Shown: in pieces, positions 25,996-34,889 of the stretch
Layout: each line of letters begins with the position of its first letter
Position numbering within the stretch: position 1 is the stretch's first letter
Source of the DNA: an uncultured Pirellulaceae bacterium
Lineage (GTDB): Bacteria > Planctomycetota > Planctomycetia > Pirellulales > Pirellulaceae
Length of the DNA: 63,510 nt
Reading direction: 5' to 3'
Assembly (NCBI GenBank): GCA_905480235.1
Contig: CAJQPP010000042.1
Coordinates: forward strand, 1-63,510
Notes under the pieces: generated by a model
What the model was told of the DNA's origin: nothing
The model's input: the letters and a program-made list of their open reading frames with translations, nothing else
Databases searched by the model: none
Position numbers and translations under genes: made by a program

Positions 25996-28743
25996 TCAAT
26001 TGCTGCGCGCCTGCCTTAACTCGGAGTTGAGATCGATGACGCGAACATCAACCTCATCGATTTCCACAACTCCGTAACCCGTCAAGGCAAACGTAATGCG
26101 AACATCGGTGTTCTGCGCGGGACAGCGATAGATCGTGAATTCCTGCCAGCCTTGAGTAAGGAGCAGACGTTCTGCCATTTGAGGCCCACCGATTGAGTCA
26201 ATCACCATCAGGCCATCCAACGAGCCTGTAATCGGACGATCAATTTTGATCCAACCGTGAATCCGAACCAGCTGGCCTCCTTTGACGGGAACAGGAGATG
26301 ATTTAATCCACAACGGTGTTCGGTCAATCAGTAATCCGCCCGGGTCACCCTCAACCGAACGGACGCTCATTTGCAACGAATGCTTGCCGCGGACAGCCGC
26401 TTCTGTCGTCAGCTCCACATGGGTTCGTTGGGTGTCATCATTTGTGCGATGGTTCTCCCAATTATTTCGCGTCATATGCTCGAGATTTTCAAAATCACCA
26501 CCCGCCAATCCATTGGCCTCCCAACCTTGTGGGTTGATTCGTCTGACCAACTCAAAATGGGTCGGCACCAAAGAGATGTGGGTGAGCAGTGGACTGGAAG
26601 TCTGGGATGCAAACGGGCTGCGTGCAGTGGATAGAATATCCCTTTGAGCGGCCGCCAACTTTTGATCGGCCACGAACATTAAACGGTTAGCCGTCATGGC
26701 ACTTCCGTTATTGACGAGTGACTGGGCTTGCTGCAACGCGTTATTAGCCTCATTAATTGACCCCGACGCGGTCGGACTGTTTTGCCCCAAACGGGTCAGT
26801 TGTTCGTTGATCAAGCTAACGATCGTCATCCATTGGCGGGCAATGCCCAGATGCATTTGGGCCAGCGTTTCACTGCCATTTAATAAATAGGAATCAGCCA
26901 AGCGACTGATCACGGCGGGATCTTGGGTCACCAGAACGGCCTCAAGCATGCCGCAATTTTGGATTTTGAGCTCGTTACCCGCTACCGTGCGACCCTGATC
27001 CAACGGGATCATGCCGCTCTCGGAAAGATGATAGGCCCCTTCCGAAGGTCCTAATGAACGCTCGGTAAAACGAAAATCTGACACCGGCGTGCGTCCCGCA
27101 ACCATTTGCTCCGGCTGCAAGCCTCGCTGAACCAATATGAGTTTCGCGTTAGGTGTTGCCAGTGTCGTTAATTGGTCACCCCGATTGCCCGGTTGGCTGC
27201 TGCTGACGACCGCCCCGCCACTGATCCATGGCTCCAATTGTCGCAAATGAGCATTCAACCAACGCAAAGACAAGCTGCGCAGATTGGCGACCGGGTTTTG
27301 TGCGTCTAATCGCGACCGCGACAAAAAGCGTAGACCTCGAGCACCGCCAGCGATCGCCTCGTACGCCATGAATTTGATCTGTGATGCTTCCAACGGCATC
27401 GGTGGGACACTCGTCGCCAAAGCAGCCGTCTGCACGCTAACAGTATTGGATACCTCTGTTTGTATCGAGGCCCAAAGGGGCACTGTCTTTTTAGCTAATT
27501 CGCCGCGTTGTTGTACCCACTCACTGTATTGGTTGAGGGCAAAGCTGCCACCCATCGGTTCAAATCCTACGCTGAGGATGTCAGCGACTCGGGCCATTTC
27601 AAACATACCCGAACTCGCAAAAGCAACCGTCGGGCGGCCTTCACGAAAATCCGATTCACGGACTTCGCGTGTCCGAGATTCCATGCGTTGCAGATCGGTG
27701 TAATCCAAATTTTGACCAAGCGACCAAGCCAGAACCCGATCGTACTCTGCCGAAATGGCCTTGAGCCCGGCCGATTCAGGGGGCGGGCATATAATCCACA
27801 TATCCAACCGCTCAGCATGGCGCAATTCTTGGATCGTGGCAGTCCGTCTCAATTCGACCGTATTGAATCCCAATTCGCTTATTACTTCGAAGGGTTCCCC
27901 ATTATGTTGGATCGAGCGAACAAAAAACGGTTGGTCTCGGACTTCGAGAATCGTTCCATTGACGCGGCCTAAAGCGGGTCTCAAGTTCGCCTGACCGGCG
28001 AATTCTTGGTAACCCACGGGACGAACCTCGGAATCGTAAATAATCCGATTCTGCCCCTGACCCTCGATGGATGATTGTGCGGATACAGCACCGGCCACTT
28101 CCACATCATCAACCCAAATTGTGCTCGTGCCAGGACCCGTATATACGTTTAATACCAGCTTGTCCAAGTAAGCCTCGCCCGAATCAACGGGCTGCTCATA
28201 TTTCGTCCGCAGTTTCCATACAGCCTCTTCCAGTAATTCTGGTAAGGATTGACGCATGTTGGAAAAATCCAACTTCTGCCAACTACCCTCGTTGAGGTAA
28301 ACCGGTCCGGGCAGCAAGACCGTCATGGGACCATTTTCGATGGGATCATTCGTGCGTGGTAATACGACCCGGGCATATAACTGAATATTGGGTCGCGTGC
28401 CCTTGACCCACAAAAACGGTCTTAGCTCGTTGATCACCCAAGCCGGTCTGACATCCTTGGCTATGAAAGCCTTGGTGCCCCAGGTCGCATGGCAATGGAT
28501 CCGTTGGCTATCCGGTTCGGAATGGAATTCGTCCTGAACGTTGCTAATGGACCAAGTGCGGGCAGAAAATTGGCAATCTGTCTCGGCTAATTCCCAAGAC
28601 TCAGAATCTTGCGCTGCGAGGGCGTTTAGACCACAACAAATGGAAAAAATGGCCGCTAACAGCCGCCAAGGCAACTGCGAGCAGGATCCAAATCGAGGTC
28701 GGGAACTTGCCGCTTGACCGAAATTGGTAATTATTGTTCCCAT
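25996..28743 (-). CDS. Large exported protein, possibly glycosidase-like
   Basis: 915 residues. A signal peptide with a long basic n-region ends NALAAQ. Three parts can be seen: an N-terminal beta-sandwich (about 40-230, with LDKLVLNVYTGPGTSTIWVDD), a middle domain that reads like a degenerate TIM barrel of glycoside hydrolase clans (FEVISELGFNTVELRR, MWIICPPP, DILSVGFEPMGG, FMAYEAIAGGARGLRFLS), and a C-terminal jelly-roll/CBM-like domain (GKHSLQMSVRS, LVRIHGWIKIDRP, EIDEVDVRVIDL). I cannot name catalytic residues or a family. It is monocistronic on the minus strand; the stop is 82 nt from that of rplX. Confidence 0.8.
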   Translation of the reverse strand: MGTIITNFGQAASSRPRFGSCSQLPWRLLAAIFSICCGLNALAAQDSESWELAETDCQFSARTWSISNVQDEFHSEPDSQRIHCHATWGTKAFIAKDVRPAWVINELRPFLWVKGTRPNIQLYARVVLPRTNDPIENGPMTVLLPGPVYLNEGSWQKLDFSNMRQSLPELLEEAVWKLRTKYEQPVDSGEAYLDKLVLNVYTGPGTSTIWVDDVEVAGAVSAQSSIEGQGQNRIIYDSEVRPVGYQEFAGQANLRPALGRVNGTILEVRDQPFFVRSIQHNGEPFEVISELGFNTVELRRTATIQELRHAERLDMWIICPPPESAGLKAISAEYDRVLAWSLGQNLDYTDLQRMESRTREVRESDFREGRPTVAFASSGMFEMARVADILSVGFEPMGGSFALNQYSEWVQQRGELAKKTVPLWASIQTEVSNTVSVQTAALATSVPPMPLEASQIKFMAYEAIAGGARGLRFLSRSRLDAQNPVANLRSLSLRWLNAHLRQLEPWISGGAVVSSSQPGNRGDQLTTLATPNAKLILVQRGLQPEQMVAGRTPVSDFRFTERSLGPSEGAYHLSESGMIPLDQGRTVAGNELKIQNCGMLEAVLVTQDPAVISRLADSYLLNGSETLAQMHLGIARQWMTIVSLINEQLTRLGQNSPTASGSINEANNALQQAQSLVNNGSAMTANRLMFVADQKLAAAQRDILSTARSPFASQTSSPLLTHISLVPTHFELVRRINPQGWEANGLAGGDFENLEHMTRNNWENHRTNDDTQRTHVELTTEAAVRGKHSLQMSVRSVEGDPGGLLIDRTPLWIKSSPVPVKGGQLVRIHGWIKIDRPITGSLDGLMVIDSIGGPQMAERLLLTQGWQEFTIYRCPAQNTDVRITFALTGYGVVEIDEVDVRVIDLNSELRQARSN

Positions 28744-28984
28744 GACTCATCAATGTGGTGTTTAGAAGACAAAACGGGGCTGCCGGCAGGTAAGGCCCCA
28801 AAAACAGGGGGATTTCACGGCGCGACGCACCATCGTGGGTTTTATCAGTACGTGGAAAACCAATCCATATCGATTGATGTAGGCATTCTGCATCATCTCC
28901 CCTGTCTTAAAAAAACGTTCAAAATTATATAAACACCTGAAATCAAACGACTTACAGCAAAAAGCGGCAGTTGCAAGGAATCGC

Positions 28985-29000
28985 TGGCACGCTCCGTGCT
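28985..29000 (+). promoter_or_regulatory. Candidate sigma54-type promoter upstream of the coiled-coil gene
   Basis: TGGCAC, five bases, GTGCT: one mismatch to the -24/-12 consensus, with GG and GC at correct spacing. The gene starts 35 nt downstream. Chance matches of this quality are expected about once per window. The remainder of the gap 28744-28984 shows no gene. Confidence 0.25.
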
Positions 29001-29034
29001 TTACATCAGGATTAACAACTTAGGAGAAAAAAGC

Positions 29035-29316
29035 ATGAACTCACTGCCGACCAATCGAATCAAAATCAAGTCCGATACACTACCTGCCGAAATCGCGGAA
29101 TTACAAAAACGCGTGGCTCAATTGCCGCCCGAGTACCGCGTCGACATGGAAAAATGCGTCCAACGCGTCGTGGAATTCACGAGCCGCCGCCGCCGTATTT
29201 TGAACTTGGTCCAAGAAGCACTTGGCCAATTACGTCTAGACATGAAATATCTCATGTTTGATTTGGACGCGACTCGTCGCGAACGCGACCTGTATAAAAA
29301 AGCCTTGGAAGATTAG
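29035..29316 (+). CDS. Small charged coiled-coil protein of unknown function
   Basis: 93 residues; TAGGAG 9 nt upstream of the ATG fixes the start (an earlier in-frame ATG at 28996 lacks one). The protein is soluble and highly charged, with predicted long helices: EIAELQKRVAQLPPEYRVDM, then FTSRRRRILNLVQEALGQL and KYLMFDLDATRRERDLYKKAL. The four-Arg run could contact nucleic acid, but this is only a suggestion. I do not recognise the family. A strong terminator follows, so it is a stand-alone transcript. Confidence 0.8.
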   Translation: MNSLPTNRIKIKSDTLPAEIAELQKRVAQLPPEYRVDMEKCVQRVVEFTSRRRRILNLVQEALGQLRLDMKYLMFDLDATRRERDLYKKALED

Positions 29317-29428
29317 GCCACCCCGAGGATTCCTTGGTTTTCATGGATTCCTTGCTGGACCGACGGTTTGTCGGGTAATTTGTCACCCCATACACCGTTT
29401 ACTCGCTCAACACCTCCGACGTTGAAGA

Positions 29429-29472
29429 AAACCGGATTTGCGGCATGAGACACCGTAAATCCGGATTTTTTT
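29429..29472 (+). terminator. Intrinsic terminator after the coiled-coil gene
   Basis: CCGGATTTGCGG pairs with CCGTAAATCCGG (12 bp, one G-U) around a nine-base loop, followed by ATTTTTTT. The rest of 29317-29634 shows no gene, only the 10-bp sequence CGCTAATATT at 29622 that recurs at 29705. Confidence 0.85.
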
Positions 29473-29634
29473 GAACGCCTGGGCCGGACTGGCTCTCGAT
29501 TGAGAAGGTGTCGCCCCAATGCGAATCACGTTGGGTTGTTCGCAGTTCTCTGCAGTCACAGGGCGAATAGCACATAAAGGTAGAAAAATCCGTCGTTTCC
29601 ATCTCCCTGAACGCTTGGGAGCGCTAATATTTCG

Positions 29635-29663
29635 TTGAATTAGCCTTCCTGTCAACTTAAAAT
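29635..29663 (+). promoter_or_regulatory. Sigma70-type promoter of the kinase/pseudo-receiver gene
   Basis: TTGAAT, 17 nt, TAAAAT: five of six consensus bases in each box at ideal spacing. It implies an mRNA start near 29670 and excludes the in-frame ATG at 29662 as a start. Confidence 0.65.
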
Positions 29664-29766
29664 GAAGGGTGGGAATTACGCCTTCCGGGGTACACTCCCT
29701 ACATCGCTAATATTCCATTCGCTGGCCTTCAAACAAAAATCACTGCCGAAATTTTCGGATCTCACA

Positions 29767-31293
29767 ATGCCTGAGCTGACAACCGATGATTTATCTCAAC
29801 GCATTCTCAGCTGCCGGCTGTTGGATAACAAACAGGTGAATCAGGCGCTCTCCGGGATGGGCGGCCGCAATGTCGATGTGGATGCTTTTAAGTCACGTTT
29901 GCTGCAGAGCGAATTGCTGACCAACTGGCAACTGACTCGAGTTATCGACGGTCATAAAAAGGGCTTTTACTACGGAAATTGGAAAGTCCTTTACCTTGTT
30001 GGTGCAGGTACGTTCGCCAGAGTGTACCGCTCGGTAAACATCAAGACCGGCGACGTGATGGCCGTCAAGGTGTTGCGAAACCGCTACACCGACGACATGC
30101 TCACACGCGAACGATTCATGCGGGAAGCTCAAACCGTTATGAAGTTAAGGCATCCCAATATTGTTCCGATTCATGAAGTTGCCGGGCATCGCGGCCGTAT
30201 TTACATGGTGATGGATTTCATCGAAGGCCAGAACCTGCGTGAATTTGTAAAGGCCCACGGCCAAATAAAATTAATGACGACGTTGAACATCACGCGCGAT
30301 GTTTGTGCGGGCTTGGCATATGCGGCTTCCCAGAAAGTCACGCACCGGGACATTAAATTATCGAACGTGTTACTTTCCAGTACGGGTCGCGCGTCGTTGG
30401 CGGATTTTGGTTTGGCAGCTGGTGAGGATGAGATTCAGGAGAGGGATGGCTTCTACAACCCTCGCTCCGTCGATTACGCCGGGCTCGAAAAAACGACGGG
30501 TGCGGAGCGTAACGATCGCCGCAGTGACATTTTCTTTGTCGGTTGCAACCTCTATCAAATGCTCAGCGGAGAGCCGCCCTTGTTTGAGACGCGAGAGCGG
30601 ATGCGGCGGATGAGTTCGGAGCGTTATCGAAAAATCAAACCGCTCTCCAGCTTGTGTAAGGACTTGCCGCATCGCGTGATCACCCTCACCAACAAGATGA
30701 TGGCCCTCGAACCCGAAGATCGTTATCAAACCCCACAAGCTGCCATGGAAGCAACCATGCGGGTGATCGCTGCCATCAAGGAGGGTGACACAAAGCGTTA
30801 CGATGAAGAAATGTCGGATGAGGAAGCCCGTGCCTATGCGAAAATTACCCATCGCAATACTGAAGGCGAAGGGAACACCGTCATGGTGGTGGAATCGAAC
30901 CCAGCGGTTCAGGATACGCTGCGAAAGAAATTAAAAAAATACAGCTATCGAGCACTGATCATCAGTGCACCGCAACGAGCTTTGGAGCGTTTTCGGTATC
31001 TCGACCCGGCGGAAGAGCTGCCGGCAAACCTGATGATCTTCAGCACCGCAGGTTTGGGTTTCGAAGCGATTGAAGCGTTTAACGAGTTCGTCACTTTTCC
31101 GATGGGTCGCGATGTCGCCTGTCTCATTCTCGTTAAAAAGGAAAGGCATGCGGAGATCATTGAACGACTTGACCTGAAACCGCATCACCGCGTCCTAACC
31201 TTGCCGGTCAAATTCGCGGAAATCCGCGAACAAATGCAAGAGCTTTTGGGACTCACTGTTCCCAATGACGCGACGGCGGATGACGAGGACTAG
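29767..31293 (+). CDS. Ser/Thr protein kinase fused to a degenerate receiver domain
   Basis: 508 residues, cytoplasmic (no membrane segment). An N-terminal helical region (1-65) precedes a kinase domain with Gly loop GAGTFARV, Lys101, HRDIKLSN (Asp195) and DFG (213-215), so it should be active; the usual APE motif is replaced by DYAGLEKT. Residues 370-495 resemble a response-regulator receiver (VMVVESNPAVQDTLRKKL...), ending with the conserved Lys482 (TLPVKF). The phospho-acceptor Asp position is Ser426 (LMIFST) and the acidic pair is reduced to Glu376, so it is a pseudo-receiver. The start follows from the promoter position. glnE begins 201 nt downstream. Confidence 0.88.
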   Translation: MPELTTDDLSQRILSCRLLDNKQVNQALSGMGGRNVDVDAFKSRLLQSELLTNWQLTRVIDGHKKGFYYGNWKVLYLVGAGTFARVYRSVNIKTGDVMAVKVLRNRYTDDMLTRERFMREAQTVMKLRHPNIVPIHEVAGHRGRIYMVMDFIEGQNLREFVKAHGQIKLMTTLNITRDVCAGLAYAASQKVTHRDIKLSNVLLSSTGRASLADFGLAAGEDEIQERDGFYNPRSVDYAGLEKTTGAERNDRRSDIFFVGCNLYQMLSGEPPLFETRERMRRMSSERYRKIKPLSSLCKDLPHRVITLTNKMMALEPEDRYQTPQAAMEATMRVIAAIKEGDTKRYDEEMSDEEARAYAKITHRNTEGEGNTVMVVESNPAVQDTLRKKLKKYSYRALIISAPQRALERFRYLDPAEELPANLMIFSTAGLGFEAIEAFNEFVTFPMGRDVACLILVKKERHAEIIERLDLKPHHRVLTLPVKFAEIREQMQELLGLTVPNDATADDED

Positions 31294-31494
31294 CGGCTCA
31301 ATCTTGGGTTGCCGAAAACTCCCTACAGCATGTCTACCTGCCCGCGGCCCCAAAAGCCTTCTCTGACATGGAAATTCGGGGCAAGGCTGGGACGGGAATT
31401 TCGGGCTTGTCCGACAGCTTTCACAGTCTGTTATCATTGGGGAGTCAAAACTTTCGCTTGAGGCCCAAATATCGACGACACGATCAGCCATCTC

Positions 31495-34400
31495 TTGCCT
31501 GCTGGACTACTGGAATCCGAGACGATTCGAGAGCGCTCGCGCGCGGTCAAAAACTTGGAAAACATCGCCCGCCTGCGACTGCCAATCGATCTCTTTCAAA
31601 CGCTGGTAGCTCAGATCGAAAGCGAGCTGCCGACTCTCAGCGATGCCGATATGGCGATCAATAACCTAGATCGCTTTTTCCATGCCTCTCGAAGCCCTTT
31701 GAGCGTAGCGTCACTGTTCGAACGAGATCCAACGGCAATGCCGGTCCTGTTGAAAGTTTTCTCAACAAGTCAGTATTTGACCGACCAGCTGATTCGCGAT
31801 CCTTCCAGTTACGACGCCTTACGTTTGGCCGCTGGGCAGCCCGTTTCCAGAGAGGTGTTGATCGACGAACTCGACAGCGTTTTGTCCGTGCTCGATTCTG
31901 GCGACCAAAAAGCGGCCATGGCCATTATTCGGCGATTCAAACATCGTGAGACCTTACGGATCGCCTTTGGGGATATCGTTGGAAATCAAACGCTGGAAAC
32001 CGTTACGGAACAAATTTCCTATCTAGCGGATGCCATTTGCACGGCCACGCTTAATTTCTCCCAACGCTCTTTGAATGAAAAACATGGACAGCCGATTGGG
32101 CGGGACAACCAGCCTGCCACATTAACGGTCATCGCGATGGGTAAGCTGGGTGGCTGCGAATTGAATTACTCCAGTGATATCGATCTCGTTTTTTTCTATT
32201 CAGCGGAGGGTGAAACAGACGGTCGTCGCCGGCTAACGAATCGAGAATTTTTTGATCGCGTGGGACGCCAGTTTGTCAAACTTTTGACTGAAAGTACTCC
32301 CCAAGGCGTGGCCTATCGAGTCGACATGCGGCTTCGCCCCGGCGGCCAGAAAGCACCGTTATCCTGTAGTTTTTCCCACGCGGTCAGCTATTACGACGTT
32401 CAAGGTCGTACCTGGGAACGTCAAGCGCTGGTCAAGGCTCGTGTAATTGCGGGCGATCATCTACTGGGCGAAAGCTTGCTCCGACAATTAATGAAATGGG
32501 TATACGCACTACGACTTTCGGTGGCCGATATCAATGGTATTAAGGCCCTCAAACGACAAATCGAACGACGTGCTTTGCAGGAAGGCGCCGAGTCAACCAA
32601 TGTGAAAACCGGATTGGGGGGCATTCGGGATATTGAATTTGCCATTCAGTTCCTGCAACTACTTCACGGCCACGAATCGCCATCGGTGCGCACTGGAAAT
32701 ACACTTGAGGCTATTGGTCTTTTGTATCGAGCGGACTGTATCACTTCCCAAGAACAGACACTCTTAGATCAGGGCTACCGTTGGTTGCGTCATCTTGAGC
32801 ATCGCCTGCAGATCATGTTTGATTTGCAAACACACTCGCTACCCGAGAGCTCAGACGAATTGATTAAACTGGCGCGAAGGATGGGGATTCACGAGGAATC
32901 TGCCGAAGCAGTACTCGAGCATTTTCAACAGCAACTCGACAGCACCACTCACCACAACCGCGCGATCCTTGATCATTTATTGCATGACGCGTTCGCAGAG
33001 GAAACAACCGAGGATGCGGCCAAAGAGGTTGACCTGGTGCTGGACCCCTTTTTAGCGAAATCCATAGTCGAAGAAATTCTTCAGCCGTATGGGTTCGAAG
33101 ATATACAGGCGGCTTATCGTAACCTGACCCTATTGGCCACTGAGCGTAACCGGTTTCTCAGCCCCCGCCGCTGCCGCCACTTCTTTGCCGCCATTGTCAA
33201 ACAGGTACTCACGGAGATCGCCGCCACGCCGCAACCCGATGCCACGCTGCTCAACTTAATTAAGGTCAGTGATTCGCTGGGCGGAAAATCAGCGCTTTGG
33301 GAGTTGTTCAGTAGCCATCCGGCATTCCTGAAACTATACATTCGGCTTTGTGCTTCCTGCGAATACCTGTGCAATATTCTCACTCGTAATCCCGGAATGA
33401 TTGATGAGCTGACCGACGCCTTGGTGATCGAGGAGTTGCCAAATCGTAAAACTCTCCAAGCAATGCTGTCGGGGCTCTTGCTGGGGGCGGAAGATGTGGA
33501 CCCGATTATTCATAGCTTTAAGGATGCTCAACATTTACGGGTCGGGGTTCGCGACATTAATCGCCAAGATAAAATCGCGCGGACCCATAAGTGTTTATCC
33601 GACATCGCCGAGGTGTGCCTGAATGAAGTCTTGCAATTGGAGCATCAAAAACTGATCCTGCGTTACGGTCAGCCCCTTAACGATGCCGGCCAGCCCATTT
33701 TAATGTGCGTGTTAGCGTTGGGAAAACTGGGTGGCCGCGAACCCAATTACCACAGCGACATGGATATCGTTTTTTTGCACGAGACGGAAAGCACAGGCTT
33801 CTCCGGCGCCCCGGATCCCCGTGGCAGCCACCATGAATTTTTTAGCCGCCTAGCTGCCAACGTCACCAAGTCGATTTCGGGGGCCGGTCCCTATGGGCGA
33901 CTTTATGAAATCGACAGCCGGCTGAGGCCAACAGGGAAAAATGGCCCTCTGGTTACCTCATTTCAAGAATTTTGTCGGTACTTCGAACAAGGGGACGGGC
34001 ATCTATGGGAAAGGCTGGCGCTTTGCAAAGCACGCCCCCTCGTCACCGCTCCCAACATGGCGATCGAACTCGAAAGAATGATTTACCGTTCCGTAACGTC
34101 TCATCCATGGAGAGCTTCCTATTGTCAGGAAATCACGGACATGCGTTTAAGAATGCAGGAGGGCGCAAGTCCCCGAAATATCAAACGTGGACATGGTGGC
34201 ACGGTGGATGTTGAATTTGCGGTGCAGATGTTGCAACTAAAATTTGCCACCGATTATCCCGACGTGCTCATGCCAAATACCGTGCAGGCAGCAAACGCGT
34301 TGGCAAAAAATGGACTGCTCTCGAAGGATGATCATGACTTTTTTTGCAAGTCTTATGAAATGTTACGTTGGGTCGAAGCACGTCTACGATTAATGAACAC

Positions 34401-34569
34401 CTCCGCGAGACATGACCTCCCTGAAAACCCGCAGGAGTTTGCCAACTTGGCGTTGTTACTGAGATACGACGATCAACAACAGTTGCGCAACGAAATAGAA
34501 TACCTGCGGCTGGAAAACCGCCGGCGTTTCACTCAACTTTTGGAAATTCACGGCGCGTCAAATAGTTGA
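31495..34569 (+). CDS. glnE: Glutamine synthetase adenylyltransferase/adenylyl-removing enzyme
   Basis: 1024 residues, the two-domain enzyme that adenylylates and deadenylylates glutamine synthetase in response to nitrogen status. Two nucleotidyltransferase motifs are present: AMGKLGGCELNYSSDIDLVF (about 213-232) and ALGKLGGREPNYHSDMDIVF (about 741-760), each with the metal-binding DxD. Conserved DMRLRPGG-like and DSRLRPTGKNGPL segments follow each. The predicted start is TTG at 31495; an in-frame stop lies at 31459-31461 and no ATG or GTG lies between, so the exact start is uncertain. No glnA or glnB homologue is in the window. Confidence 0.95.
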   Translation: MPAGLLESETIRERSRAVKNLENIARLRLPIDLFQTLVAQIESELPTLSDADMAINNLDRFFHASRSPLSVASLFERDPTAMPVLLKVFSTSQYLTDQLIRDPSSYDALRLAAGQPVSREVLIDELDSVLSVLDSGDQKAAMAIIRRFKHRETLRIAFGDIVGNQTLETVTEQISYLADAICTATLNFSQRSLNEKHGQPIGRDNQPATLTVIAMGKLGGCELNYSSDIDLVFFYSAEGETDGRRRLTNREFFDRVGRQFVKLLTESTPQGVAYRVDMRLRPGGQKAPLSCSFSHAVSYYDVQGRTWERQALVKARVIAGDHLLGESLLRQLMKWVYALRLSVADINGIKALKRQIERRALQEGAESTNVKTGLGGIRDIEFAIQFLQLLHGHESPSVRTGNTLEAIGLLYRADCITSQEQTLLDQGYRWLRHLEHRLQIMFDLQTHSLPESSDELIKLARRMGIHEESAEAVLEHFQQQLDSTTHHNRAILDHLLHDAFAEETTEDAAKEVDLVLDPFLAKSIVEEILQPYGFEDIQAAYRNLTLLATERNRFLSPRRCRHFFAAIVKQVLTEIAATPQPDATLLNLIKVSDSLGGKSALWELFSSHPAFLKLYIRLCASCEYLCNILTRNPGMIDELTDALVIEELPNRKTLQAMLSGLLLGAEDVDPIIHSFKDAQHLRVGVRDINRQDKIARTHKCLSDIAEVCLNEVLQLEHQKLILRYGQPLNDAGQPILMCVLALGKLGGREPNYHSDMDIVFLHETESTGFSGAPDPRGSHHEFFSRLAANVTKSISGAGPYGRLYEIDSRLRPTGKNGPLVTSFQEFCRYFEQGDGHLWERLALCKARPLVTAPNMAIELERMIYRSVTSHPWRASYCQEITDMRLRMQEGASPRNIKRGHGGTVDVEFAVQMLQLKFATDYPDVLMPNTVQAANALAKNGLLSKDDHDFFCKSYEMLRWVEARLRLMNTSARHDLPENPQEFANLALLLRYDDQQQLRNEIEYLRLENRRRFTQLLEIHGASNS

Positions 34570-34889
34570 CCCTCGGCCGCCAACTTATCGTTGCAAAGTC
34601 GCTGTCTATCCGCGACACAACGCATTAACGGGGCCCTCTTTATCGGAGACTCCGGTACGGAACCTGCGATAAAACGGGTCCCCCGAGTGCAAGTTGTCCG
34701 ACCGCGGATCGGCAAGTTACGGCCATAATCGGTAAATCCCACTATTTCTCGAAAGAACCAGGCTTTCCGTGGTAACCGATTGATTCAAATCCTGAGCGCG
34801 GGAAGTTAAAATCGAAGCTTGGGGCTGCCGATTCCGGCCGTCGAAAAAACGAGACCACCACACCCTGAACTGCTGCGGAGTATCTCCTT

